Positions 50,632 to 58,931 are shown, numbered from the stretch's first letter. The stretch: 64,000 nucleotides of DNA from JAGIBJ01 sp032119595 (GCA_032119595.1 JAUMBQ010000001.1:248001-312000), one strand, 5' to 3'. Made by a program: numbers and translations. The notes: generated from the sequence alone by a model not told the origin.

Positions 50632-51145
50632 TCAGCACGACGCTATCGACGAGGTGCTCGAAATCGGCGGCGAACGCGTCGCGCCGCGCCCCCTCAACGG
50701 TGCCGATCAGCTGCACGCAGTCCCGCGCTTGCCCACCGCCGACGTCGACCACCAGCACCAGCGCGAACTGCACGAGGGTGAGGTCGGTCTCGGCGATCTC
50801 CACCGCCTGCTCGCGCAGGATCGCCGCGACCCCGGCGAGATCCACGACGTGCTCGGCGGTCACGATGAGGGATTCGGCCCCCTCACGCGTCGAGTCGAGC
50901 AGCGCCTCCGACACCTGGTCGAGTGTGGTGTCGGTGGAGACCCGATCGATCGTGGTGACGATGTTGGCCCAAAACCCGTTCGGCCCGATCACCGGCTCTT
51001 GCGACACGGCCAGCGCGCCGGGCATGGGCCGGGTCGTCCAGCCGGCCGGCACGTCGAATGTGAGACCGACCGGCGGCACGCCGAGCGCTCCTGGGTAGCT
51101 GATGCTGGTGTAGCCGGCCGGACCGGCCAGGCCTGATGGAGTCAT
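50624..51145 (-). CDS. LpqN-like protein, module B
   Basis: A 173-residue paralogue of the 47756-48283 gene. Shared motifs are SYPGALGVPPV, FDVPAGW, GFWANIVTTIDRV and a C-terminal AxRRDAFAADFEHLV. Length and pattern fit the LpqN/Mog1-PsbP-like group, with low certainty. It is 42 nt downstream of the effector-like gene and overlaps the EspG-like gene. Conserved order in both modules suggests these products act together on one substrate set. Confidence 0.5.
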   Translation of the reverse strand: MTPSGLAGPAGYTSISYPGALGVPPVGLTFDVPAGWTTRPMPGALAVSQEPVIGPNGFWANIVTTIDRVSTDTTLDQVSEALLDSTREGAESLIVTAEHVVDLAGVAAILREQAVEIAETDLTLVQFALVLVVDVGGGQARDCVQLIGTVEGARRDAFAADFEHLVDSVVLNA

Positions 51146-51187
51146 GGGGGCTCCCGTTCGAGGAGGTAAGAGATCGAGGGACGAGGG

Positions 51188-52258
51188 CTACTGCGCGCTG
51201 GTGACCTTGAGGATGCCGTGTGGGCCGCGGGAACCGACTGCACGCGGCGGCGGCTTCTCTTCAGCGAGCAGCCCCTTGAGGTTGATCTCAACGCTCATCG
51301 AGCCCTCAGCGCCGAGCCCGACCGCCAGGCCCGCACGCGCGCCCGCCTTGAGCTTGTAGTCCTTGAATCCGACGTCGCCCTTCAGGATGGCCTTGAGCCC
51401 GAGCAGACCAGCCGCAGAGCCGGTCGCCCTCGTGCCGTCCTTGCTTACGCTGCCGTTGACCTCGCCCTTGATCGACAGGTCCAAGACGACCTCGCCGCGG
51501 ACGAAACGTTTTGAGATGGCGACGTCGCCTCCGGCCTTGGCGACGGCTTTGGCCACCGCCATGGCCTTCGCCTCGACCCCCTTCCCGAGCGACACGCTGC
51601 AGCTTCCGCCGGCCATCGCTTGGGCCATGAGACCGACGAAGATCTTCATCTCCTGCGGACCCATCGAGGGAATCGGCCGGCCGGCCTTCTTGTACTGGTG
51701 AACCAGCATCTTGAGCTTGTCTTCGTACGCCTTGGTGTGCTTCTCGCCCAGCTTGGTCTTGGCGCCGGCGTCGGCGATCGCTTTGGACTCGGTCTTCCAG
51801 ACCTTCTCGCACTTCCCGCCGGGGGCTTTGGGGGCCGACTTCTTGTTGGTCAGGCCGAGAATCTTGTTGACGTCGTTGAAGAACCGCCCCGGTTTGGCGC
51901 GCGCCGCCGCCCGCGTCTGCTCGTTCCAGAAGTTGATCTTCTTGGAGGTCGCGAGGCTGCCCGGCGTGCCGAGGATGCTGCGGAAGCCGAGGCGCTTGCC
52001 GTCCTCTTGGGCGGCGATGCCGGCGCGCGATTGCAGCTCGAGGCCGACGGCGACGAACGCATCGCTGGCGTAGTGGCAACGACGCATCTGCCCGGCGAGC
52101 GCGCTGGCGCGGCCGCGATACGCCGGCGGCAGGCCACCGGTGTCGGACAGCGCCGCCGAGGCACCGGTGCCAGCGGTCGAGGCTTTGGCCGCCGAGCGCA
52201 GGAGGCTGCCGCCAGCGGTGCTGACCGACCCCGCGTTGATGAAGACGCTCTGGGTCAT
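51188..52258 (-). CDS. Candidate secreted effector-like protein with long C-terminal domain, module B
   Basis: A 356-residue protein. Residues about 1-130 are helical and align with the module A gene (GLPPAYRGRASALAG; HYASDAFVAVGLEL; AKPGRFF). Residues about 145-220 are Lys-rich and helical. The last 130 residues are Gly/Ala-rich with alternating hydrophobics (GDVAISKRFVRGEVVLDLSI; KAGARAGLAVGLGAEGSMSV), suggesting an amphipathic beta-sheet. No catalytic motif is recognised. The ATG overlaps the preceding stop (ATGA). A pore-forming or surface-binding domain is one possibility; nothing confirms it. Confidence 0.5.
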   Translation of the reverse strand: MTQSVFINAGSVSTAGGSLLRSAAKASTAGTGASAALSDTGGLPPAYRGRASALAGQMRRCHYASDAFVAVGLELQSRAGIAAQEDGKRLGFRSILGTPGSLATSKKINFWNEQTRAAARAKPGRFFNDVNKILGLTNKKSAPKAPGGKCEKVWKTESKAIADAGAKTKLGEKHTKAYEDKLKMLVHQYKKAGRPIPSMGPQEMKIFVGLMAQAMAGGSCSVSLGKGVEAKAMAVAKAVAKAGGDVAISKRFVRGEVVLDLSIKGEVNGSVSKDGTRATGSAAGLLGLKAILKGDVGFKDYKLKAGARAGLAVGLGAEGSMSVEINLKGLLAEEKPPPRAVGSRGPHGILKVTSAQ

Positions 52259-52689
52259 CGGAAGAGCGGGCTCGGGGTGATGAGGCTGCGGGCGGCCTCA
52301 GCGGCGCGCAGCTGGCGCGCTTGTTCCTGGGCCGCTTCGAACGCACGATTGTTGGCGATCGCCTCCTTACGGTCTTCCAGGCGCTGCTCGTACTTGTCGA
52401 TCCGCTCCTGCAGCCGGACCGCACCGGCTTCGAGTTCGCTCGCGAAGCTCGACAGCTGATCGCCGATGCCCGACATCGCGCTCGCGTTCCCGGCGACCGT
52501 GCCCCGAAGCCGACTGGCCACCGGAGCGGTGAACATCATCGATCCCACGGCGCTCGTGGCCGACTGTGAGCCGGAGAACAGCTCAGACGCTGCGCGATTG
52601 CACGCAGCAGCCATCTCGGTCATGGCCTCTGGGCGCCCCTGCGGCTTGGGCAGCAGCGGCGGGACGGTCATGTAGAACAGCGCGGTCAT
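52255..52689 (-). CDS. Small helical WXG-like partner protein, module B
   Basis: A 144-residue helical protein matching the 48951-49373 gene in length and layout: an 18-residue N-terminus up to KPQG, then PEAMT, a central helix and a charged coil (IDKYEQRLEDRKEAIANN). The Tyr-led motif has Leu at the position of the expected acidic residue, so a YxxxD/E signal is not clear. The ATG at 52689 is chosen because it gives the same spacing to KPxG as in module A; a second ATG lies at 52671. It shares an ATGA overlap with the effector-like gene. Confidence 0.5.
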   Translation of the reverse strand: MTALFYMTVPPLLPKPQGRPEAMTEMAAACNRAASELFSGSQSATSAVGSMMFTAPVASRLRGTVAGNASAMSGIGDQLSSFASELEAGAVRLQERIDKYEQRLEDRKEAIANNRAFEAAQEQARQLRAAEAARSLITPSPLFR

Positions 52690-52762
52690 CGCGGAGCCTC
52701 CAGCGTGCGTGCGGCGAGACTCCCGGGAAGCCGCGGGAGTCTCGCCGCACGCAGAGCGGTCG

Positions 52763-53029
52763 TTAGTTGCCGACGGCCTCGAGGCCCTGGATCGCGGACT
52801 GCACTTCGCGGCCACACTCGCCGAGCAGCTCCTGCAAGTTGCGCAACGCCGTCTGGTACTCCGGCCACGCGCCACGAAGGCGATCGGCACGGCCACCCTG
52901 CCACCAACCCGACGAAGAATTGATCTGGCCGCTGATCGCACCGATCACGCCGTCAATCGCACCCTGCTGCTGCTGAAACGTGGAAACCAGTCCACCCATC
53001 GCACCAAGTTCGCCACCAATTTGACCCAT
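52763..53029 (-). CDS. WXG100-family (ESAT-6-like) protein, module B
   Basis: An 88-residue WXG100 protein with the WQG turn at residues 43-45, identical to the module A protein. The two genes differ at 7 of 267 positions, all silent. CAGGAG precedes the ATG. It heads module B. No trace of a second full-length motor gene lies nearby, so both modules would rely on the single FHA-FtsK motor in the window, or on one elsewhere. Confidence 0.9.
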   Translation of the reverse strand: MGQIGGELGAMGGLVSTFQQQQGAIDGVIGAISGQINSSSGWWQGGRADRLRGAWPEYQTALRNLQELLGECGREVQSAIQGLEAVGN

Positions 53030-53093
53030 GATTTGCTCCTGATTCCTGTGGGGCCCGGCCCCGGTTTGACTTGCCGCGACCGGTTCCGGTCAC

Positions 53094-53162
53094 TGCTGAG
53101 ACGCAAGGTATGCGCCAACCGGCGCCCGGCCAATCAACGGGGGAGAGCGGGTGACCCCCACC
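53094..53162 (-). promoter_or_regulatory. Conserved element upstream of WXG100, module B
   Basis: The 69-bp partner of 49773-49841; ungapped, with the distal 35 bp identical. It contains the same TTGATT and CATACCTT stretches and is the likely promoter region of module B. Confidence 0.45.
53134..53160 (-). pseudogene. Remnant of an EspG-like gene 3' end
   Basis: The last eight codons plus stop of the EspG-like gene (WGSPALPR) are preserved here, identical in DNA to the end of 49813-50631. Upstream sequence is unrelated to EspG. This is a breakpoint scar from the tandem duplication, or the trace of a third, lost module. Confidence 0.6.
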
Positions 53163-53260
53163 TGGGGCGTCGATGAGACGGGGTCCGATCGACGCCGCAC
53201 CGTGAAGAAACGAGGCGGCCGTACTGCCCGCGCGCCACCGCGGCAGCCGAGCACGCAAAG

Positions 53261-53295
53261 AGGGGCGACGCAGTCCCCCGACTTGCGTCACCCCT
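53261..53295 (-). terminator. Probable terminator between the FHA-HTH gene and module B
   Basis: AGGGGCGACGCA (53261-53272) pairs with TGCGTCACCCCT (53284-53295) over 12 bp with one mismatch and an 11-nt loop. It lies 148 nt past the FHA-HTH stop and would separate that gene from module B. The rest of the 413-bp gap 53030-53442 has no convincing gene. Confidence 0.45.
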
Positions 53296-53442
53296 CAGGC
53301 GGCAGGCGGGAAAGCCCACCTGGGGCGGACCGTATGACGGCCCTGGAATCGCGGCGAATTTCGGGGGACGAGCGGGCTCCCCCGGCAGTGCGCTTGGGTC
53401 GCCCACACGGGACGGCCCGACGCACCATTTCAGGCCGACTCG

Positions 53443-54198
53443 CTAGCGGCGTTCGGGTTCGACGCCGGCCTGCAGCAGCTCGAGTGCGCCACCCGAAGCA
53501 GCCTCCGCGAGCGCCTCGCGCGTGGGTTCGACGCCGAAGGCCCGCAGCTTGCCGTAGATCGACTTCAGGTGAGACCGCACCGTCTCCTGACCGAGTGAGA
53601 GCGCGGTGCCAAGCTGAGCCGTGGTCGGAGCGCGGGTGAGGCGCTCCTCCGGCGGCCAGAGTTCGATCAAGCGAGCGACGACGCGACGCTCAGTCGGAGT
53701 GAGCAGCGACCAGTCGATCTCCGGCATGAGCGCCACCGTGTGGCCCTCGCCGTCGATGACAGGACACCGGATCAGGATTTCCGTGGAGGCGCAGCGCACA
53801 AGGTCCCGGTCGTTCAACCGCGTCCGCGCCGTGATGCGGGTGCCATTGACGAACGTGCCGTTGGTCGACGGGCCGAGGTCCTCGATGGTCAGCAGGTCCA
53901 GGTGGCGCTCGATCGAGGCATGCACGGTCGAGACGGTCGCATCGAAGGAGAGCGGGAGGTCGGCATCGCGCGATCGCCCGAGGACGAGCCGCGCGCTCGG
54001 CTCCACGCGGGCCACCAGCAGGCGCTCAGCCGACCGCGGGAGCACGACATACGGCTGGCGGACGTCGGCCATCTGCAGCAGACGCTCGGCGCCGGCCGCC
54101 TCGACGACCACCCAGCTCCCCACGCGCCGCGATGGCGGCGGCCCCGGCTCGCCACCGCGAGCTCCGATCGGTCCGTTGGGTGCGACGCCTTCGGTCAT
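53443..54198 (-). CDS. FHA domain-HTH (LuxR-like) fusion regulator
   Basis: A 251-residue protein. The FHA domain (about 65-150) shows VLGRSRDADLPLSFDATVST and a late STNGTFVNG, the phosphothreonine-binding signature. The C-terminal region (about 165-235) is a LuxR/GerE-type helix-turn-helix (LTPTERRVVARLIELWPP; LGTALSLGQETVRSHLKSIY). Fusion of a phosphothreonine reader to a DNA-binding domain suggests a regulator controlled by Ser/Thr kinase, for example the one at 37320-39479. It lies 2 nt after the quinone oxidoreductase stop, so it is probably co-transcribed with that gene. Its closest neighbour is the duplicated secretion module. Confidence 0.75.
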   Translation of the reverse strand: MTEGVAPNGPIGARGGEPGPPPSRRVGSWVVVEAAGAERLLQMADVRQPYVVLPRSAERLLVARVEPSARLVLGRSRDADLPLSFDATVSTVHASIERHLDLLTIEDLGPSTNGTFVNGTRITARTRLNDRDLVRCASTEILIRCPVIDGEGHTVALMPEIDWSLLTPTERRVVARLIELWPPEERLTRAPTTAQLGTALSLGQETVRSHLKSIYGKLRAFGVEPTREALAEAASGGALELLQAGVEPERR

Positions 54199-54200
54199 GG

Positions 54201-55163
54201 TCAGATCTCCAACGTGATCTTGCCGGTCGCGCGGCGCTCGTCGAGATCGCGCAGTGCCTGCGCACCGTCCTCGAGCGCGTACGTGGCGCCGATGATCGGA
54301 TCAACGATCCCGTCCAGCGCCCATTGGAGCAGGTCGCTGTGGATCTCCTGCGTCACGTCGGGCCGCCGGCCGACGAACGCGCCCCAGGCCGCGCCGACGA
54401 TCCCGATGTTCTTCAGCAGCAGCCGGTTGAGGGCGACGGAGGGGATCGCGCCGCCGGTGAAGCCGATCACCACCATGCGGCCCTCTTCGGCAAGGCTGCG
54501 GAGCGAATCGGTGACGCGGTCGCCGCCAACCGGGTCGAGCACCACGTCGGCGCCATGACCGTCGGTCAGGGCCTTGACCTGCTTGACCCAACCCTCCTCC
54601 GGACGGATCACGAAGTCAGCGCCGGCGCGCGTCGCGACCTCCTCTTTTTCGTCCGAGGACACCACAGCAATGACCTCCGCCCCGATGCCCTTGGCGACCT
54701 GGATCGCGGCCGTCCCAACGCCGCCGGCCGCGCCGTGGATCAGCACGGTGTCGCCCTCCATCAGCGCGCCGCGCCGAAGCAGCGCGAAGTGTGCGGTGTG
54801 GTAATTCATGACGAGGGCGGCGCCCTGTGCGTCCGTGAACGAGTCGGGCACCGGCAGGACGAGTTCGCGAGCCGCAGCGATCTGCTCGGCCGCCATGCCG
54901 AGGCCAAAGGCGGCGACGCGCTGACCGATCGCGAGGCCGCTGCCTTCAGGCGCTTGGGCGATGGTGCCGCAGGCCTCCACGCCCAGCGTGAACGGCGGTT
55001 CGAGCTTGAGCTGATATTCGCCACGCGACAGCAGGAGATCCGGGAAGGCGATCCCGACCGCAGAAACGTCGATCAGGATCGCCGAATCCGCAGGCGGCGC
55101 GGGCACCTCGGCGACGGCGACGCCGCCTGGGCCAGTGAGAGCGTGAGCCTGGAGTGCGCGCAT
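54201..55163 (-). CDS. NADPH:quinone oxidoreductase-type, zinc-free MDR protein
   Basis: A 320-residue medium-chain dehydrogenase/reductase of the quinone oxidoreductase group, without the structural zinc Cys cluster. It has the GVEACGTI segment, the NADPH-binding VLIHGAAGGVGTAAIQVAKG near residue 145, and the VVLDPVGGD segment. It probably reduces quinones or enoyl/alpha-beta unsaturated carbonyls with NADPH. The start is 53 bp from the divergent hydrolase gene. Downstream it leads directly into the FHA-HTH gene. Confidence 0.85.
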   Translation of the reverse strand: MRALQAHALTGPGGVAVAEVPAPPADSAILIDVSAVGIAFPDLLLSRGEYQLKLEPPFTLGVEACGTIAQAPEGSGLAIGQRVAAFGLGMAAEQIAAARELVLPVPDSFTDAQGAALVMNYHTAHFALLRRGALMEGDTVLIHGAAGGVGTAAIQVAKGIGAEVIAVVSSDEKEEVATRAGADFVIRPEEGWVKQVKALTDGHGADVVLDPVGGDRVTDSLRSLAEEGRMVVIGFTGGAIPSVALNRLLLKNIGIVGAAWGAFVGRRPDVTQEIHSDLLQWALDGIVDPIIGATYALEDGAQALRDLDERRATGKITLEI

Positions 55164-55215
55164 GGCGGGCAGTCTCGCACGGACGCATGCGACGTTGGTC
55201 GGTACCGTCCCGCAG

Positions 55216-56439
55216 ATGTTGCCGCGATTCCGTCGTTCTGTCTCGCCGACTTCCGGTCGACTGGGGGCCGCCGCGATGGTCTGCGCCGCGCTGCTCGCAC
55301 CTTCCGTAGCGGCGACCGCGCCAGCGTCCGCCGCCCCGGCGCCAACGCTCTGGGGCTGTCACCCGAACCAGACGCCGAACCCTTGCTTCGGATCACTCGA
55401 CACCACCGTGCTCGCGTCGACCAGCCTGCAACTCCGCCGCGTCGCGCGCGTCGAGCACCCCCAGAACGCCGCCGCGCCGAAGGTCGACTGCTTCTACGTC
55501 TACCCCACCGTCACGAGCACTCTGCGTGTCAATGCCAAACGCAGCCTGACCCACGAGGTCGCGTCGATCCTCAAGTTCCAGGCCGCACGGTTCTCCCAGG
55601 AGTGCCGCGTGTTCGCGCCGGTCTACCGCCAGGTCACGCTGCCCGGCATCGTCGCCACGGCGTCCGACAAGACCCATGCGGCGTCGAACCTCGCGTACGG
55701 CGATGTCCTCGCCGCCTGGCGCGAGTACCTCGCCAACGACAACCACGGCCGAGGGGTCGTGTTCGTGAGTCACTCGCAAGGCACGCAGATGCTGATCCGA
55801 CTGCTGTCGGAGGAGATTGACCCGAACCCAGCGGCGCGCGCCAAGCTCGTCTCCGCCGTGCTGCTCGGTGGCAATCTCGCGGTCGCCAAGGGTGAGCGGG
55901 CCGGCGGCGATTTCCAGGCCATCCCGACCTGCGCGTCCGGTGACGAGACCGGCTGCGCCATCGCCTACTCGGCGTTCGCGAAGCAGCCGGGCCAGTCGTC
56001 GCTCTTCGGACGGGTCAATGGCAGCCTGCGCCGATCCTTCGGACTCCCGACCGACCCTGAGAAGGTCGAAGTTGCCTGCGTGAACCCGGCCGACCTGTCC
56101 GGCGACAACGGGCGCTTTGAGACGTACACCCGGTCAGAGACGTTCCCGGGGTTGATCGGCGCGAGCCTCAACCTGCTCTACCTCGGCCTGCCGCCCAAGG
56201 CCTCCACGCCGTGGGTTCGCCCTGGCGAGCGGTACCGCGGCGCCTGCGTGCACAGCAACGGCGCCCACGTGCTCATGGTCAAGGCCGCCAACCCATTCAC
56301 GATCGTGCCCCTGGCCTCTCCAACGCCGGAATGGGGCCTCCATCTCGCCGACATGAACCTGCCGCTCGGCAACCTGCTGCGCGTGGTCCATCGGCAGATC
56401 GACGCCTACAGCGCCGGCAGTGCCCACGCCGCTGGCTGA
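55216..56439 (+). CDS. Secreted DUF3089-type alpha/beta hydrolase
   Basis: A 407-residue exported protein. The ATG at 55216 starts a signal peptide (MLPRFRRSV, then AAAMVCAALLAPSVAATAPA). The mature part contains VDCFYVYPTVTSTLRVNAKR and the nucleophile elbow SHSQGTQM, as in the DUF3089 family of lipase/esterase-like hydrolases. An ending HVLMVKAANPFT segment is near the expected acid/base region. Four or more Cys may form disulphides. An upstream GTG-like extension before 55216 adds no conserved sequence. Confidence 0.75.
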   Translation: MLPRFRRSVSPTSGRLGAAAMVCAALLAPSVAATAPASAAPAPTLWGCHPNQTPNPCFGSLDTTVLASTSLQLRRVARVEHPQNAAAPKVDCFYVYPTVTSTLRVNAKRSLTHEVASILKFQAARFSQECRVFAPVYRQVTLPGIVATASDKTHAASNLAYGDVLAAWREYLANDNHGRGVVFVSHSQGTQMLIRLLSEEIDPNPAARAKLVSAVLLGGNLAVAKGERAGGDFQAIPTCASGDETGCAIAYSAFAKQPGQSSLFGRVNGSLRRSFGLPTDPEKVEVACVNPADLSGDNGRFETYTRSETFPGLIGASLNLLYLGLPPKASTPWVRPGERYRGACVHSNGAHVLMVKAANPFTIVPLASPTPEWGLHLADMNLPLGNLLRVVHRQIDAYSAGSAHAAG

Positions 56440-56472
56440 CGGCCTCGGCCCCTCACGTGGCAAGATCGCGGC

Positions 56473-56850
56473 GTGGCCCTTGACCGAGCCCTCGTGCTCT
56501 ATGTGATCGACGAAGCCACGGACGAGGTGGCCGCGACGATCCACGAATCCTCGCGACTGGCGAAGCAGCTCCACCTGTGGGAGGGGCCCCAGCCAAGCGC
56601 GTTCGACGCGATCCCGGACGGACTGCGGACCGTGGGCATCGGCCTCAGGTTCACCGACCCGTTCCCGGTGGCCGACCGGCCGGGCGTCATTCGGTTGGTG
56701 GAGTACCTCACCGTCGCGTCCAAGACGCTCGGCGTCTGCCTGGAGGTCCAGCTCGACGGGACCCCGATCGGCCTCCTCACCCCCGAGGGCATCCAGCCCT
56801 GGGTGGCCGCGACGCTGCGCGCGGAGTTCGGGCTCGACGACGCCGGCTGA
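56473..56850 (+). CDS. Conserved-looking hypothetical protein, 125 residues
   Basis: A soluble protein with no recognised domain. It reads ALDRALVLYVIDEATDEVAA, then LRFTDPFPVADRP, then LEVQLDGTPIGLLTPEG. Alternating strands and helices suggest a small alpha/beta fold. It starts with GTG at 56473, 33 nt after the hydrolase, and could be co-transcribed with it. Codon composition matches its neighbours, which supports a real gene. Confidence 0.5.
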   Translation: MALDRALVLYVIDEATDEVAATIHESSRLAKQLHLWEGPQPSAFDAIPDGLRTVGIGLRFTDPFPVADRPGVIRLVEYLTVASKTLGVCLEVQLDGTPIGLLTPEGIQPWVAATLRAEFGLDDAG

Positions 56851-57020
56851 GCCGCCGACCGGCCGCTCAGCCGGGCCGCTGCTCATACGGCATTGCTACC
56901 GCGAAGGCGCCGAAACCCGGTCCAGGCCCTATCCAGCATGAGGCGCACGGCGCCGATGGTTGCACCAGTTCGCTCGCGCCCCCCGCTCGCACCTGGCCAC
57001 GCTCCCGACCCGTCTTCCGC

Positions 57021-57608
57021 ATGCTCACACTTTCTTTCCGCCCGTTCCGCACCGTGATGGTTGCCGCCGTTCTCAGCGCCGTGGCTGCGTCGCCGGCCGG
57101 GGCCACGAGCACGGCCCAGGCCACCGTCAAAGCCATGTCGGCGAAACAGTCCAAACGCCTTGCGCCCCGCCCCGACCTCGTCGCCCGGAGCTTGCGCCTG
57201 GACTTCCTCGCGGACGGGCTCTCCGTCGAGGCGAAGATCGCCAATACCGGGAACCGCCGTGCCCGCCGCAGCGACGTCTCGATCGCCATCTCCACCGACG
57301 AGATCCTCGACGAACAGGACGAGGTCCTCGAGGACATCTCGGTGCCGAGGGTGCAGCCGGGCGTGGAGCGGAGCGTCTCGACCGAGGTGGAGATCCCGGC
57401 GGACCTCCCGGACGGCGACCTCTTCCTCCTCGTGTGCGCCGACGGCAACACCGACGTCAAAGAGCGCAACGAGACCAACAACTGCACGTCGCAACTCGTC
57501 GTGTCTGCGGCCGACAACGTCTCCGAGGATGGCGAGGCCGATGAGGCCGAGGACGACGACGACAGCGACGACGATGTCGTTGACGACAGCGAATACGACG
57601 ACCAGTAG
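57021..57608 (+). CDS. Secreted CARDB-domain protein with acidic tail
   Basis: A 195-residue exported protein. The signal peptide is MLTLSFRPFRTVMVAAVLSA, cleaved near AGA-T. A CARDB-type Ig-like domain (about 50-155) has the pattern PDLVARSL, IANTGNRRARRSDVSI and ERNETNNCTSQLVV, typical of cell-adhesion or binding modules. The last 35 residues are Asp/Glu-rich. It resembles the acidic-tailed secreted protein at 12938-13675 in style only. A downstream ATG at 57057 is also possible. Confidence 0.65.
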   Translation: MLTLSFRPFRTVMVAAVLSAVAASPAGATSTAQATVKAMSAKQSKRLAPRPDLVARSLRLDFLADGLSVEAKIANTGNRRARRSDVSIAISTDEILDEQDEVLEDISVPRVQPGVERSVSTEVEIPADLPDGDLFLLVCADGNTDVKERNETNNCTSQLVVSAADNVSEDGEADEAEDDDDSDDDVVDDSEYDDQ

Positions 57609-57656
57609 CCGGGTCTCACGAGCGCTGCGGCCGCTCGCCGCAGCGCCGCGTGGCCG

Positions 57657-58892
57657 TTAGACGGTCTCGGCGTCGTAGGTGTGACCGGCGGCGCGGAGCC
57701 GGTCGGTCAGCACGGTGCCCATCGCGGTTGCGGGCGTGAGAACGCCGGCGCGCCGCGGCAGCTTGGCCTCGTCGAGGGCCAAACACAGCCCGGACTCCGC
57801 GAGCATGACCGCGGTCGCCTTGTAGCCCGGGTCGCCCGACGCCTTGATGCGCACCCGGACCTTCTTGCCGCTGGTGGTCCGCGCGGTGATCGTGACCTTG
57901 AAGAACCCGTTCTCACGCGCCTTCTCGCTCGGCCCCTCGCCGGGCTTGGGCAGGACGCGGTCCAGCAGCTTCCTCGTGAGCGGCACGGTCATCCCGCCAA
58001 CGATCGCTCCCATCGCGCCCACGATCACCCCCGCCTTCACCGCACCGACCGGGCCATCGCCCGCGCGCATGTACTCCTGGTACTTGAAGGTGCGCCCATA
58101 CGCATGCCCGAGGAGCGCGTTGCTTCGGCGAACGACGCGGGTGTTCACCTGCCCCATCACGAATGGTGCGCGGAACTCGCCGGAGTCGGGGTCACGGCTG
58201 ACGCCTTTCGGGTCGTGCTGCTTACCGACGTCGGGCTCGGCCGCGCGATCGTTCGTCAGCGAATAGGGGCTCATGATCGTCTTCACGAGCGACTTGTCAG
58301 CGCCGACCGCTTCGAGCTGGGCCCGCATCGAGTCGATCGTGCCGCCGCTGATCCCCCCGGCCATAGACACGACGAACGAGGTGTCCTCGAGCGTCCCGGC
58401 ACCGATCTTCTGCGCGTATTCGTGCGCGGTCAGCACGCCGAGGTCCGACGGAATCGAATCGAATCCGCAGGTGTGCACGATGCGGGCGCCGGTCTGCTGC
58501 GCCCGCGCGTCCGCCACGTCGATGACCTTGCGCATGAACAGGACTTCGCCAGTGAGGTCGGCGTAGTGCGTGCCGGCCTCCGCGCACGCTTCCACCAGCG
58601 GCAGGCCATAGCGCTGATAGGGGCCGACGGTGGTGACGACGACCTTCGTCGATGACGCCATCGAGGCGAGCGCGGCTGCGTCCTGGCTGTCGGCCACGAT
58701 GAGTGGCCAGTCAGCGGCCGCCTTCGGGAGTTCAGCCCGGACCTGCTCCAGCTTGGAGCGCGAGCGGCCGGCCAGGGCGATCTTCGTGCCAGCCGGTGCG
58801 TGCTTGGCGAGGTACTCGGCCGTCAGCTTCCCGACGAATCCGGTCGCGCCGTAGAGGACGAGGTCATGGTGACGAGTCTCAGGCTGTGCCAT
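57657..58892 (-). CDS. Saccharopine dehydrogenase-like / trans-acting enoyl reductase family protein
   Basis: A 411-residue NAD(P)-binding oxidoreductase. The Rossmann motif is at the very N-terminus (LVLYGATGFVGKLTAEYLAK). GPYQRYGLPLVEACAEAGTHY and CGFDSIPSDLGV are hallmarks of the saccharopine dehydrogenase-like family that includes the mycobacterial trans-acting enoyl reductase of cell-wall lipid synthesis. No polyketide synthase is nearby, so the substrate is unknown. One hydrophobic stretch near residue 283 (VIVGAMGAIVGGM) suggests membrane association. Convergent with the CARDB gene. Confidence 0.75.
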   Translation of the reverse strand: MAQPETRHHDLVLYGATGFVGKLTAEYLAKHAPAGTKIALAGRSRSKLEQVRAELPKAAADWPLIVADSQDAAALASMASSTKVVVTTVGPYQRYGLPLVEACAEAGTHYADLTGEVLFMRKVIDVADARAQQTGARIVHTCGFDSIPSDLGVLTAHEYAQKIGAGTLEDTSFVVSMAGGISGGTIDSMRAQLEAVGADKSLVKTIMSPYSLTNDRAAEPDVGKQHDPKGVSRDPDSGEFRAPFVMGQVNTRVVRRSNALLGHAYGRTFKYQEYMRAGDGPVGAVKAGVIVGAMGAIVGGMTVPLTRKLLDRVLPKPGEGPSEKARENGFFKVTITARTTSGKKVRVRIKASGDPGYKATAVMLAESGLCLALDEAKLPRRAGVLTPATAMGTVLTDRLRAAGHTYDAETV

Positions 58893-58931
58893 CTGGCCAG
58901 CCTAGCTCCGCCGAGGTCGTCGGACTTCGGA

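Noticed and set aside
48322..52258. Naming the effector-like proteins as toxins
   Set aside because: No catalytic motif, no immunity gene and no known toxin domain can be seen; only the layout suggests an effector.
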